A stretch of DNA of 64,000 nucleotides. Source: Pseudomonas mandelii. Its GTDB lineage: Bacteria; Pseudomonadota; Gammaproteobacteria; Pseudomonadales; Pseudomonadaceae. Of this stretch, positions 51,685 through 59,707 are shown one piece after another. The DNA lies in contig NZ_RCZA01000010.1 in assembly GCF_006438925.1 (NCBI RefSeq), forward strand, positions 206,953 through 270,952. The letters are read 5' to 3'. Below the pieces are notes generated by a model. The model saw only the letters and a program-made list of their open reading frames with translations. It was not told the origin of the DNA and did not search any database. Position numbers and translations under genes: made by a program. How positions within the stretch are numbered: position 1 is the first letter of the stretch; every line of letters starts with the position of its first letter.

Positions 51685-52224
51685 ATGAGCGACGAATCCC
51701 ATGAGCCGTTAAAACGGCTGTTTTTTGCCCTGAACTGCGCTCCCGAGCAACGTCGGGCCATTGCCCAATGGCGCAGCGCACTTGAGCTCAGGAGCGGACG
51801 TCCGGTGCCGGTGGAAAACTTTCATCTGACGTTAATGTTTTTGGGCGCTGTCGAGGTAGCGCAGATTGCCGATATCTGCACGGCCGCTGCCAATATTCGA
51901 ACGCCGGGTGTGCCCTTGAGGGTTGCGCTTGATCGGCTGGATGTCTGGCGCAGGGCAGGGGTGTTGGTGCTCGCGCCGGAGCAGGCATCACCGGAGTTGC
52001 TGCGGCTGGTTTATGCGCTTGAACAGGCAATGCTGCCGTTCGGGTTTGAGGATTCGCCCAAGGAGTTCCGTCCACATCTGACGTTGATGCGCGATTACCG
52101 AGTGCCGGTGCCTGAGTCCGCGACGCCGCCCGAGTTTTATCTGCGGGCTGATCACTTCACCCTGTTCGAATCCCATAAGGGCCGCTACCGAGCGCTGGCC
52201 GAGTGGCCGCTCGTTCCATCATAA
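51685..52224 (+). CDS. thpR: RNA 2',3'-cyclic phosphodiesterase
   Basis: A 2H phosphoesterase of 179 residues that opens 2',3'-cyclic phosphates at RNA ends (formerly LigT). Both catalytic HxTx motifs are present as HLTL at 47-50 and 131-134, in the N- and C-terminal lobes, with the N-terminal RLFFALNCAPEQR typical of the family. AGGAGG lies before the ATG at 51685. An A-rich hairpin that ends the convergent pot operon follows its stop directly. Confidence 0.92.
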   Translation: MSDESHEPLKRLFFALNCAPEQRRAIAQWRSALELRSGRPVPVENFHLTLMFLGAVEVAQIADICTAAANIRTPGVPLRVALDRLDVWRRAGVLVLAPEQASPELLRLVYALEQAMLPFGFEDSPKEFRPHLTLMRDYRVPVPESATPPEFYLRADHFTLFESHKGRYRALAEWPLVPS

Positions 52225-52248
52225 AAAAAGGCGCCCGAGGAGGGCGCC
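52223..52248 (-). terminator. Intrinsic terminator of the pot operon
   Basis: GGCGCCC-GAGGA-GGGCGCC (52230-52248) is preceded on the plus strand by seven A (52223-52229). On the minus strand it is therefore a GC stem followed by a T-tract, about 230 bp past the potF stop. It overlaps the thpR stop codon. Confidence 0.75.
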
Positions 52249-52358
52249 CAAATTCACCTTAACCGAGGAAGCCAGGTGAGGCCGTTCTACAGATAGGAGT
52301 GCAGCGGTGGTAAGGCGCTGCGTGAACGGAAAACAGAATTCAGGGTGTCCACAACCCT

Positions 52359-52462
52359 CTGTAGGAGCTGTCGAGTGCAACGAGGCTGCGATCTTTTGAT
52401 CTTGATCCGGAAAAAACAAGATCAAAAGATCGCAGCCTCGTTGCACTCGACAGCTCCTACAG
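52359..52462. repeat. Perfect 45-bp inverted repeat hairpin
   Basis: The arms at 52359-52403 and 52418-52462 are exact reverse complements with a 14-base loop (GATCCGGAAAAAAC). The outer part begins CTGTAGGAGCTGTCGAGTGC, a family of intergenic repeats common in P. fluorescens-group genomes; a 33-bp relative lies at 59575-59661. Arms this long without mismatch suggest recent origin or gene conversion. Confidence 0.85.
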
Positions 52463-52478
52463 AAGTGGATTTTCGTGG

Positions 52479-53576
52479 TTATTTGCCGAGCTTCACCCGT
52501 GTCCACCCGCGGGTCATCACCCGCTGAACGCCAATCGGCATGTCCGGAATCGCATACAACGTCGCCATCACCTCCTGCGACGGATACGAACCCGGATCAT
52601 CCCGAATCGCTTCATCCACTAAAGGCGTGGCCGCCGAGTTGGCGTTGCTGTAGCCGATGTTGTTGGTGATCTCGGCGATGATGTCCGGGCGCATCAGGAA
52701 GTTCATGAACAGGTAGGCGTTTTCCACGTTCGTCGCGTCCCGGGGGATTGCGACCATGTCGTAGAAACTGCCCGCGCCTTCCTTGGGAATGCTGTAATCG
52801 ACCTTCACCTTATCGCCAGCTTCTTGGGCGCGAGCCTTGGCTTGCAGTACATCACCCGAGTAACCGACCGCTACGCAGATGTTGCCGTTGGCCAGGTCCG
52901 AGATGTATTTCGAGGAATGGAAGTACGCCACCGAAGGGCGAATCTTCATGAACAGCGCTTCAGCTTCGGCAATCTGATCCTTGTTCTGCGAGTTCACCGG
53001 GTAGCCCAGATAGTGCAGGGCGGCCGGGAGCATCTCGGTCGGCGAATCAAGGAAGCTGATGCCGCACGCTTTCAGCTTGGCGGCGTTTTCCGGCTTGAAC
53101 AGCAAGTCCCAGGAGTTGGTCGGCGCATTGCTGCCGAGCACTTCCTTGACCTTTTCCGGGTTGAAGCCGATGCCGATGGAGCCCCACATGTACGGGAAGG
53201 CGTGACCGTTATCCGGATCGCTCGCGGAAGCGTTTTTCAGCAGGACCGGGTTGAGGTTCTTCCAGTTCGGCAGCTTCGACTTGTCCAGTTCCTGATAGAC
53301 GCCAGCCTTGATCTGCTTGGCCAGGAAACTGTTGGACGGCACGACGATGTCGTAGCCGGATTTGCCGGCGAGCAGCCGTGCCTCAAGGGTTTCATTGCTG
53401 TCGAACACATCGTAGGTCACGCGGATGCCGGTCTCGTCTTCGAACTTCTTGACGGTGTCCGGGGCGATGTAATCCGACCAGTTGTAGACGCGCAGTACCT
53501 TGTCATTGGCCTGGGCGCCGGTAGCCATTGCGCCCAATAAGGACAGTGTCAGCAGAGTCCTGCCAAACATTTTCAT
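52479..53576 (-). CDS. potF: Polyamine ABC transporter periplasmic binding protein
   Basis: A 365-residue PotD/PotF/SpuD-type solute-binding protein with a signal peptide cleaved near AQA-NDKVL. It shows the family start VLRVYNWSDYIAPDTVKKFEDETG, PSNSFLAKQIKAGVYQELDKSKLPNW, and polyamine-contact aromatics and acids in YMWGSIGIGFN and VGYSGDVLQAK. It captures putrescine or spermidine and delivers it to PotGHI. It is last in the operon, after a 44-bp-arm hairpin; in most pot operons the binding protein is first. GGAG lies 8 nt before the ATG. Confidence 0.93.
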   Translation of the reverse strand: MKMFGRTLLTLSLLGAMATGAQANDKVLRVYNWSDYIAPDTVKKFEDETGIRVTYDVFDSNETLEARLLAGKSGYDIVVPSNSFLAKQIKAGVYQELDKSKLPNWKNLNPVLLKNASASDPDNGHAFPYMWGSIGIGFNPEKVKEVLGSNAPTNSWDLLFKPENAAKLKACGISFLDSPTEMLPAALHYLGYPVNSQNKDQIAEAEALFMKIRPSVAYFHSSKYISDLANGNICVAVGYSGDVLQAKARAQEAGDKVKVDYSIPKEGAGSFYDMVAIPRDATNVENAYLFMNFLMRPDIIAEITNNIGYSNANSAATPLVDEAIRDDPGSYPSQEVMATLYAIPDMPIGVQRVMTRGWTRVKLGK

Positions 53577-53637
53577 CGGTACAACTCCATTCTTTTTTAT
53601 TCAAATACGCAAAACAGTTGCAGTCTTTGCGCACCCC

Positions 53638-53773
53638 TTGTAGCAGCTGGCGAAGCCTGCGTTCGGCTGCGAAGCAGTCGTGAATTCAGACCCTGCGGTT
53701 CTTTCAGGAAGATTGAATTCGCAGGTTTTACGACTGCTTCGCAGCCGAACGCAGGCTTCGCCAGCTGCTACAA
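53638..53773. repeat. 44-bp-arm inverted repeat between potI and potF
   Basis: The arms 53638-53681 and 53730-53773 are exact reverse complements; the 48-base centre has GAATTC at both sides. The outer sequence is TTGTAGCAGCTGGCGAAGCC, another member of the intergenic repeat superfamily. In the pot mRNA it forms a long hairpin just upstream of potF. Confidence 0.85.
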
Positions 53774-53793
53774 AGTGTGCGTCCTGTAAGCCC

Positions 53794-54678
53794 TTAAGCC
53801 GTCGCTTCTACCATTTGCTTTTTAGGTTGCTGCCAGGATTCGCTGGCGGTCTGGTCCATCGCTTCCTGGATCGCACGTTTGCGGGTCGCTTCGGCGCGGC
53901 GGCTGAAGTACCAGACCATGAAGGTCACAATCGATACGGCGAGCAGAATCAGGCTGGCCACGGCATTGATCTCAGGCTTCACGCCCAGACGCACTGCCGA
54001 GAACACTTCCATCGGCAGGGTCGTGGAACCCGGGCCGGACACGAAACTCGCCAGCACCAGGTCATCCAGCGACAGGGCAAACGACATCATCCCGCCGGCC
54101 GCCAGTGACGGCGCGATCATCGGAATGGTGATCAGGAAAAACACCTTGAACGGCTTCGCCCCGAGGTCCATGGCCGCTTCTTCGATGGACAGGTCCAGCT
54201 CACGCAAACGCGCCGAAACCACCACCGCCACATACGCCGCACAGAACGTGGTGTGAGCGATCCAGATGGTGACGATGCCACGCTCCATCGGCCAACCAAT
54301 CAACTGCGCCATGGCCACGAACAGCAGCAACAGCGACAGACCGGTGATCACTTCCGGCATCACCAGCGGCGCCGTCACCAAACCACCGAACAGTGTGCGG
54401 CCCTTGAAGCGAGTGACGCGTGTCAGCACGAATGCTGCCAACGTCCCCAACGCTACGGCAGCAATCGCGGTGTAGCAGGCGATTTCCAGCGAGCGCACCA
54501 CCGAGCCCATCAGTTGCGAGTTATCGAGCAGGCCGGCGTACCACTTGAACGACCAGCCGCCCCATACCGTCACCAGTTTGGAAGCGTTGAACGAGTAGAT
54601 CACCAGAATCAACATCGGCAGGTAGATAAACGACAGGCCGAAAATCAGCATGAACTTTGAAAATCCGAAGCGTTTCAT
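53794..54678 (-). CDS. potI: Polyamine ABC transporter permease
   Basis: A 294-residue inner-membrane permease with six TMs. The coupling EAA loop is visible as EEAAMDLGAKPFKVFFLITIPMIAPSL. It pairs with PotH. Its C-terminus carries a basic tail (RRAEATRKRAIQEAMDQ). The start overlaps the potH stop by four bases, so translation is coupled. A 217-bp gap with a long hairpin follows before potF. Confidence 0.93.
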   Translation of the reverse strand: MKRFGFSKFMLIFGLSFIYLPMLILVIYSFNASKLVTVWGGWSFKWYAGLLDNSQLMGSVVRSLEIACYTAIAAVALGTLAAFVLTRVTRFKGRTLFGGLVTAPLVMPEVITGLSLLLLFVAMAQLIGWPMERGIVTIWIAHTTFCAAYVAVVVSARLRELDLSIEEAAMDLGAKPFKVFFLITIPMIAPSLAAGGMMSFALSLDDLVLASFVSGPGSTTLPMEVFSAVRLGVKPEINAVASLILLAVSIVTFMVWYFSRRAEATRKRAIQEAMDQTASESWQQPKKQMVEATA

Positions 54679-55589
54679 CCCCGTGCCTCCATCTCTTTGG
54701 CCTGGCTGCGGTTGAACAGCAGAATCGGCACAATCAGGATCAACAGCATCACCACCGCCAGGGCAGACGCCACCGGCCAGTCGCGGTTATTGAAGAACTC
54801 TTGCCACAGCACGCGACCGATCATCAGGGTCTCCGGGCCACCCAACAGCTCCGGAATCACGAACTCACCGACCACCGGAATGAACACCAGCATGCAGCCG
54901 GCAATGATCCCGTTCTTGGCCAGCGGCACGGTGATTTTCCAGAAGTTGTTGAAGTTGCTCGAACCCAGGTCCGAAGCGGCTTCCAGCAGGCTTTGATCGT
55001 GCTTGACCAGGTTGGCGTACAACGGCAACACCATGAACGGCAAGTAGGCGTAAACCACGCCGATATACACGGCCGTGTTGGTGTTGAGGATCTCGATCGG
55101 GTGATCGGTCAGCCCGGTCCACATCAGGAACGCGTTGAGCAAACCGTTGTTGCTCAGGATGCCCATCCACGCATAGACGCGGATCAGGATCGCCGTCCAG
55201 GTCGGCATCATGATCAGCAACAGCAGAACGTTTTGCGTTTCCTTGCTCGCCTTGGTGATTGCGTAGGCCATCGGGAAACCGATCACCAGGCACATCAGCG
55301 TGCTTAAAAACGCCACCTTCAACGAGCCAAAGTAGGCCGAGATGTACAACTCATCCTGAGTCAGCAACGAGTAGTTGCCGAGGTTCAGCAACAGCTGGAA
55401 TTTCTGCTCGGCGAAGGTGTAGATCTCCGAGTACGGAGGAATGGCCAGGGCCGCTTCCGAGAAGCTGATCTTCATCACCAGGAAGAACGGCAACATGAAG
55501 AACAGGAACAGCCACAGGAAAGGAACCCCGATGACGAGCTTTCGACCACTCGGCATCAGCCGCATAAACTGCTGATTGAGTGTTTTCAT
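54675..55589 (-). CDS. potH: Polyamine ABC transporter permease
   Basis: A 304-residue, six-TM permease. The EAA loop appears as LLEAASDLGSSNFNNFWKITVPLAKNGI. The long first periplasmic loop (SFSEAALAIPPYSEIYTFAE onward) is typical of PotH/SpuG. The ATG at 55589 overlaps the potG stop (ATGA), while an in-frame extension within potG is rejected. Confidence 0.93.
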   Translation of the reverse strand: MKTLNQQFMRLMPSGRKLVIGVPFLWLFLFFMLPFFLVMKISFSEAALAIPPYSEIYTFAEQKFQLLLNLGNYSLLTQDELYISAYFGSLKVAFLSTLMCLVIGFPMAYAITKASKETQNVLLLLIMMPTWTAILIRVYAWMGILSNNGLLNAFLMWTGLTDHPIEILNTNTAVYIGVVYAYLPFMVLPLYANLVKHDQSLLEAASDLGSSNFNNFWKITVPLAKNGIIAGCMLVFIPVVGEFVIPELLGGPETLMIGRVLWQEFFNNRDWPVASALAVVMLLILIVPILLFNRSQAKEMEARG

Positions 55590-56728
55590 GAGCGCAGTAC
55601 CACGCCGCTGTCGTCTTCCCACCAGACGTAGACCTTGTCGTCCCAGGTCGGACGCGCGCCACGGCGTTCGGCGTTGGCCATGAACGACTGCACGACCTTG
55701 CCGCCAGGCAGTTCCACGTAAAACACCGAGTGGCCGCCGAGGTAGGCGATGTCATGCACCTTGCCGCTGGACCAGTTGTAGCGGGTATCGGGTTGGGTGG
55801 TGCTGACCAGCAGTTTTTCCGGGCGGATGGCGTAGGTGATCGACTTGTCCTGCACCGAGGTGCTGACGCCGTGACCGACGTAGATCTTCTGCTCCAGATC
55901 CGGGCTGTGAATGATCGCGTGACCTTCAAGGTCTTCCACAACCGTGCCGTCGAAGGCGTTCACGTTGCCGATGAATTCGCAGACCATGCGACTGACCGGC
56001 GCCTCATAAATGTCTACCGGGCTGCCGATCTGCGCGATCCAGCCGAGGTGCATGATGGCGATGCGTTGGGCCATGGTCATGGCCTCTTCCTGATCGTGGG
56101 TCACCATCACGCAGGTCACGCCGACGCGTTCGATGATCTCGACCAACTCCAGTTGCATCTGCGAACGCAGCTTTTTATCCAGCGCGCCCATCGGTTCGTC
56201 GAGCAGCAACAGCTTCGGACGCTTGGCCAGGGAGCGAGCCAGGGCCACACGTTGACGCTGACCGCCGGACAGTTGATGCGGTTTGCGCTTGGCATATTGG
56301 GTCATGTGCACCAGTCGCAGCATCTCTTCAACGCGGGCGTCGATTTCGCTGGTGGACAGACGATCCTGCTTCAGGCCGAAGGCGATGTTCTGCGCCACCG
56401 TCATGTGCGGGAACAGCGCGTAGGACTGGAACATCATGTTGATCGGCCGTTCGTACGGCGGCATGTCGGTGATGTCGACACCATCGAGCAGAATCCGGCC
56501 TTCGGTCGGGCGCTCGAAACCTGCGAGCATGCGCAGCAGGGTCGATTTACCGGAGCCGGAACCGCCGAGCAGGGCGAAGATTTCCCCTTGATGGATCTCA
56601 AGCGAGACATCGTCCACCGCGGTGGTTTCGTCGAATTTCTTGGTGACGCGGTCGACTTTCACCAGCACCTTTTTCGGTGACTGGTGACCTTCAAGAGCCT
56701 TCCTGTAGATGCTGGAGGCGTTTGCCAT
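55586..56728 (-). CDS. potG: Polyamine ABC transporter ATP-binding protein
   Basis: A 380-residue ATPase. Walker A is GGSGSGKST, the signature is LSGGQRQRVALARSLA, Walker B is LLLLDEPMGALD, the switch is VMVTHDQEEAM, and a C-terminal TOBE domain (about 290-375) follows. It energises PotHI. The ATG at 56728 gives the usual MANASSIYRKALEG start; an upstream in-frame codon lies in the leader. It is the first gene of the operon potG-potH-potI-potF, 374 bp from puuD. Confidence 0.94.
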   Translation of the reverse strand: MANASSIYRKALEGHQSPKKVLVKVDRVTKKFDETTAVDDVSLEIHQGEIFALLGGSGSGKSTLLRMLAGFERPTEGRILLDGVDITDMPPYERPINMMFQSYALFPHMTVAQNIAFGLKQDRLSTSEIDARVEEMLRLVHMTQYAKRKPHQLSGGQRQRVALARSLAKRPKLLLLDEPMGALDKKLRSQMQLELVEIIERVGVTCVMVTHDQEEAMTMAQRIAIMHLGWIAQIGSPVDIYEAPVSRMVCEFIGNVNAFDGTVVEDLEGHAIIHSPDLEQKIYVGHGVSTSVQDKSITYAIRPEKLLVSTTQPDTRYNWSSGKVHDIAYLGGHSVFYVELPGGKVVQSFMANAERRGARPTWDDKVYVWWEDDSGVVLRS

Positions 56729-57102
56729 GTGAAACTCCCAACAGGTTTCAGTCGTCGGGCCAACGCGGCCTGACTTAATAGTTGATTGCAAGCCCTATGG
56801 AGTGATGCCAGAAGGTTCAGCGCTGGCCCATGTGGGAGCGAGCCTGCTCGCGATAGCGGTGGATCAGTCAACATTGATGTTGCATGACACATTGCATTCG
56901 CCGGCAAGCCGGTCTCGCTCCCACAAAGGTATTTCGCTGGCTTAACTGGCCTCACCCTAACCGGGCTTATTCGGCGCCGCCGTCCTGGCTGCCTGGTGGT
57001 ACTTGTTGTTATCGCGTTTGTTGTTGTCGTGAGGGACCGGTGCGCAAAGGCACGCCCGCCTGACTCACGGGGGCAGTAAATTGATTGAGTCGTGTTTTGA
57101 CG
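56729..57102. other. Leader region of the pot operon
   Basis: 374 bp between puuD and potG with no gene. It contains one short repeat element (56831-56925), a T/G-rich run with repeated TTGTTG near 57003-57030, and no obvious copy of the TAATTAACA motif found before puuA. Confidence 0.6.
56831..56925. repeat. TGTGGGAGCGAG inverted repeat element
   Basis: TGTGGGAGCGAG (56831-56842) and CTCGCTCCCACA (56914-56925) bound a 95-bp element with an imperfect internal part (GCCTGCTCGCGA / TTCGCCGGCAAGCC). This is a common intergenic repeat of fluorescent pseudomonads; relatives lie at 62550-62718. Confidence 0.8.
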
Positions 57103-57864
57103 TCAGCGCTTATTACGTTGCGCCGCCCGTTGCCGGCACGCGTCGCCAAACGCCTGGAAAATACTCAAGTAAGGAGGATTCGACAGAACCTGCCATTCCG
57201 GGTGCCATTGCACACCAACGGCAAAGGTCGGGCTGTGTTCCACCGAGATCGCTTCGATCAGGCCATCCGGCGCGACGGCTTCCGCACGCAGGCCGGGCGC
57301 CAGTCGGTCGATGCCCTGGCTGTGAATCGAATTGACCTGGAACACCTGCGGCAGATCCAGCGCCTGGAACACACCGCCTGGCTGCACATTGACCGCATGA
57401 GCCGGTGCGTACTGCACGGCCAGGTCCGGATGATTCGCTTCCCGGTGATCCAGCATTCCGGGGAGTTCGTGGACCTTCTGATGCAGGCTGCCCCCGAACG
57501 CCACGTTCATTTCCTGAAAGCCCCGGCAGATGCCAAGCACCGGCACGCCCGCCGCAATGGCCGCCCGCAATAAAGGAAGGGTGGTGGCGTCCCGTTGCGG
57601 ATCGTGATCCGTGCCGGGGGCGCTGTCGGGGCCTTGATAGTGGAAGGGTTCCACATTCGAGGGCGAGCCGGTCAGCAGCAGACCGTCGAGCTGCGCGAGC
57701 AGGTCATCGATTTCGGTCAGATCGCCTAAGGAAGGAATGACAACCGGCAGCCCCAAAGCCGCGACGCTGACAGCACGCAAGTACTTGTCACCGCTGACAT
57801 GGTAGGGGTGCAGGCCAATCTGTTTGACGCACGCTGTAACGCCGATCAATGGCTTGAGTGCCAT
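57103..57864 (-). CDS. puuD: Gamma-glutamyl-GABA hydrolase (class I amidotransferase fold)
   Basis: Removes the glutamyl group at the end of the gamma-glutamylated polyamine route. It is a 253-residue peptidase C26/PuuD-type protein with the nucleophile Cys113 (LGICRGFQEMN) and His221/Glu223 (WHPEW). The ATG at 57864 (MALKPLIG) is the family start. It is divergent from puuA across 280 bp that holds a candidate operator pair. P. aeruginosa homologues are called SpuA or PauD. Confidence 0.92.
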   Translation of the reverse strand: MALKPLIGVTACVKQIGLHPYHVSGDKYLRAVSVAALGLPVVIPSLGDLTEIDDLLAQLDGLLLTGSPSNVEPFHYQGPDSAPGTDHDPQRDATTLPLLRAAIAAGVPVLGICRGFQEMNVAFGGSLHQKVHELPGMLDHREANHPDLAVQYAPAHAVNVQPGGVFQALDLPQVFQVNSIHSQGIDRLAPGLRAEAVAPDGLIEAISVEHSPTFAVGVQWHPEWQVLSNPPYLSIFQAFGDACRQRAAQRNKR

Positions 57865-57915
57865 TTTTATCACCTCGAAGTTTCACACTTGAACGAGCTT
57901 TTCCGGAGCTTAGCC

Positions 57916-57935
57916 TTGTTGATTTTAATTAACAA
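57916..57935. promoter_or_regulatory. Candidate PauR/PuuR operator 1
   Basis: The imperfect palindrome TTGTTGATTTTAATTAACAA lies between divergent puuD and puuA, 52 bp before the puuD start. Its TAATTAACA core (57926-57934) recurs at 58121-58129. Confidence 0.45.
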
Positions 57936-58120
57936 CTCTCATGTAAAAAATTCTAAACGCCGCACGTCCGATCTTCAGGATTTACACGGTGCGCAAGACT
58001 GATCTGGCACTCTCGTGCCCAAGAAAGGCCAGAAAATAAAGGTTGAGAGGCTGAGTGTTCGCTATTGACTTCACTTTGCCGTTCGGGTTGACTGGGCTCG
58101 TAACAAGGTAGTGAACATAA

Positions 58121-58131
58121 TAATTAACAGC
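58121..58131. promoter_or_regulatory. Candidate PauR/PuuR operator 2
   Basis: TAATTAACAGC repeats the core of the palindrome at 57916-57935 in direct orientation, 14 bp before the puuA ATG and close to its ribosome site, a position suited to repression. Confidence 0.4.
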
Positions 58132-58144
58132 TAATAGGTGCATC

Positions 58145-59521
58145 ATGTCGGTCCCTCTGCGTACCGTTCAACTCAACGAAGCAAACGCATTCCTTAAGAA
58201 ATATCCTGAGGTTTTGTACGTCGACCTTCTGATTGCGGATATGAACGGTGTGGTGCGCGGCAAGCGCATCGAACGCACCAGTCTTCATAAGGTTTACGAA
58301 AAAGGCATTAACCTCCCGGCGTCACTGTTTGCCCTGGACATCAACGGTTCTACGGTGGAAAGCACCGGCCTGGGTCTGGACATCGGTGACTCAGACCGAA
58401 TCTGCTTCCCCATCCCCGATACGCTCAGCATCGAGCCATGGCAGAAGCGCCCGACCGCGCAACTGTTAATGACCATGCACGAACTCGAAGGCCAGCCGTT
58501 CTTCGCTGACCCTCGCGAAGTGCTGCGTCAGGTCGTGAGCAAGTTCGATGCAATGGGCCTGACCATTTGCGCCGCGTTCGAACTTGAGTTCTATCTGATC
58601 GACCAGGACAACGTGAACGGTCGTCCGCAATCGCCACGCTCGCCGGTTTCGGGCAAGCGTCCAATGTCGACTCAGGTGTACTTGATCGACGACCTCGACG
58701 AATACGTCGATTGCCTGCAAGACATCCTCGAAGGCGCGAAAGAGCAGGGCATTCCTGCCGACGCCATCGTCAAGGAAAGCGCCCCGGCGCAGTTCGAAGT
58801 GAACCTGCATCACGTCAACGACCCGATCAAGGCCTGCGACTACGCGGTGTTGCTCAAGCGTCTGGTGAAGAACATCGCCTACGACCACGAGATGGACACC
58901 ACCTTCATGGCCAAGCCGTATCCGGGCCAGGCGGGCAATGGTTTGCACGTACACATTTCGATTCTCGACAAAGAAGGCAACAACATCTTTGCCAGCGAGG
59001 ATCCCGAGCAGAACGCCGCACTGCGTCACGCGATCGGCGGTGTGCTCGAGACCCTGCCGGCGCAGATGGCGTTCCTGTGCCCGAACGTCAACTCGTACCG
59101 TCGTTTCGGCGCGCAGTTCTACGTGCCGAACTCGCCGAGCTGGGGCATCGACAACCGTACCGTTGCGGTACGTGTGCCGACCGGTTCGCCGGATTCCGTG
59201 CGCATCGAACACCGCGTAGCGGGCGCCGATGCCAACCCGTACTTGTTGATGGCGTCGGTCCTGGCCGGTATTCACCACGGCCTGACCAACGAAATCGAGC
59301 CGGGCGCACCGGTTGAAGGCAACAGCTACGAGCAGAACGAGCAGAGCCTGCCGAACAACCTGCGCGATGCACTGCGCGAGCTGGACGACAGCGAAGTCAT
59401 GTCGCGCTACATCGACCCGATGTACATCGACGTGTTCGTGGCGTGCAAGGAAAGCGAGCTGGCCGAGTTCGAGAACTCCATCTCCGACCTTGAGTACAAC
59501 TGGTACTTGCACACCGTTTGA
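58145..59521 (+). CDS. puuA: Gamma-glutamylpolyamine synthetase (PuuA/SpuI type)
   Basis: Joins glutamate to putrescine or another polyamine with ATP, the first catabolic step. The 458-residue glutamine-synthetase-fold protein shows FELEFYLID, NGLHVHISILD, PNVNSYRRFGAQFYVPNSPSWGIDNRTVAVRVP and IEHRVAGADANPYLLMASVLAG. It is preceded by AGGTG. It differs clearly from the second ligase of the window at 2363-3736 (ECRIGGADLNPY there), which suggests different amines. P. aeruginosa has several paralogues (PauA1-7). Confidence 0.92.
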   Translation: MSVPLRTVQLNEANAFLKKYPEVLYVDLLIADMNGVVRGKRIERTSLHKVYEKGINLPASLFALDINGSTVESTGLGLDIGDSDRICFPIPDTLSIEPWQKRPTAQLLMTMHELEGQPFFADPREVLRQVVSKFDAMGLTICAAFELEFYLIDQDNVNGRPQSPRSPVSGKRPMSTQVYLIDDLDEYVDCLQDILEGAKEQGIPADAIVKESAPAQFEVNLHHVNDPIKACDYAVLLKRLVKNIAYDHEMDTTFMAKPYPGQAGNGLHVHISILDKEGNNIFASEDPEQNAALRHAIGGVLETLPAQMAFLCPNVNSYRRFGAQFYVPNSPSWGIDNRTVAVRVPTGSPDSVRIEHRVAGADANPYLLMASVLAGIHHGLTNEIEPGAPVEGNSYEQNEQSLPNNLRDALRELDDSEVMSRYIDPMYIDVFVACKESELAEFENSISDLEYNWYLHTV

Positions 59522-59574
59522 TGGTTGCCCGCCAATTGGAGATACGACACATCTTTGATGGCGGGTAAATACCT

Positions 59575-59661
59575 CTGTAGGAGCTGCCGAAGGCTGCGAT
59601 CTTTTGACTTTGTTTTTTCAGATCAAGATCAAAAGATCGCAGCCTTCGGCAGCTCCTACAG
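59575..59661. repeat. 33-bp-arm inverted repeat after puuA
   Basis: The arms 59575-59607 and 59629-59661 are exact complements, starting CTGTAGGAGCTGCCGAAGGC. It is the same family as the 45-bp-arm element at 52359-52462 (both contain GGCTGCGATCTTTTGA). It lies between puuA and puuC and may end or attenuate the puuA transcript. Confidence 0.85.
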
Positions 59662-59707
59662 GGCGCCAGGCTAACGATCATCTATTCCTCTGCGTCGAGT
59701 CACAACC

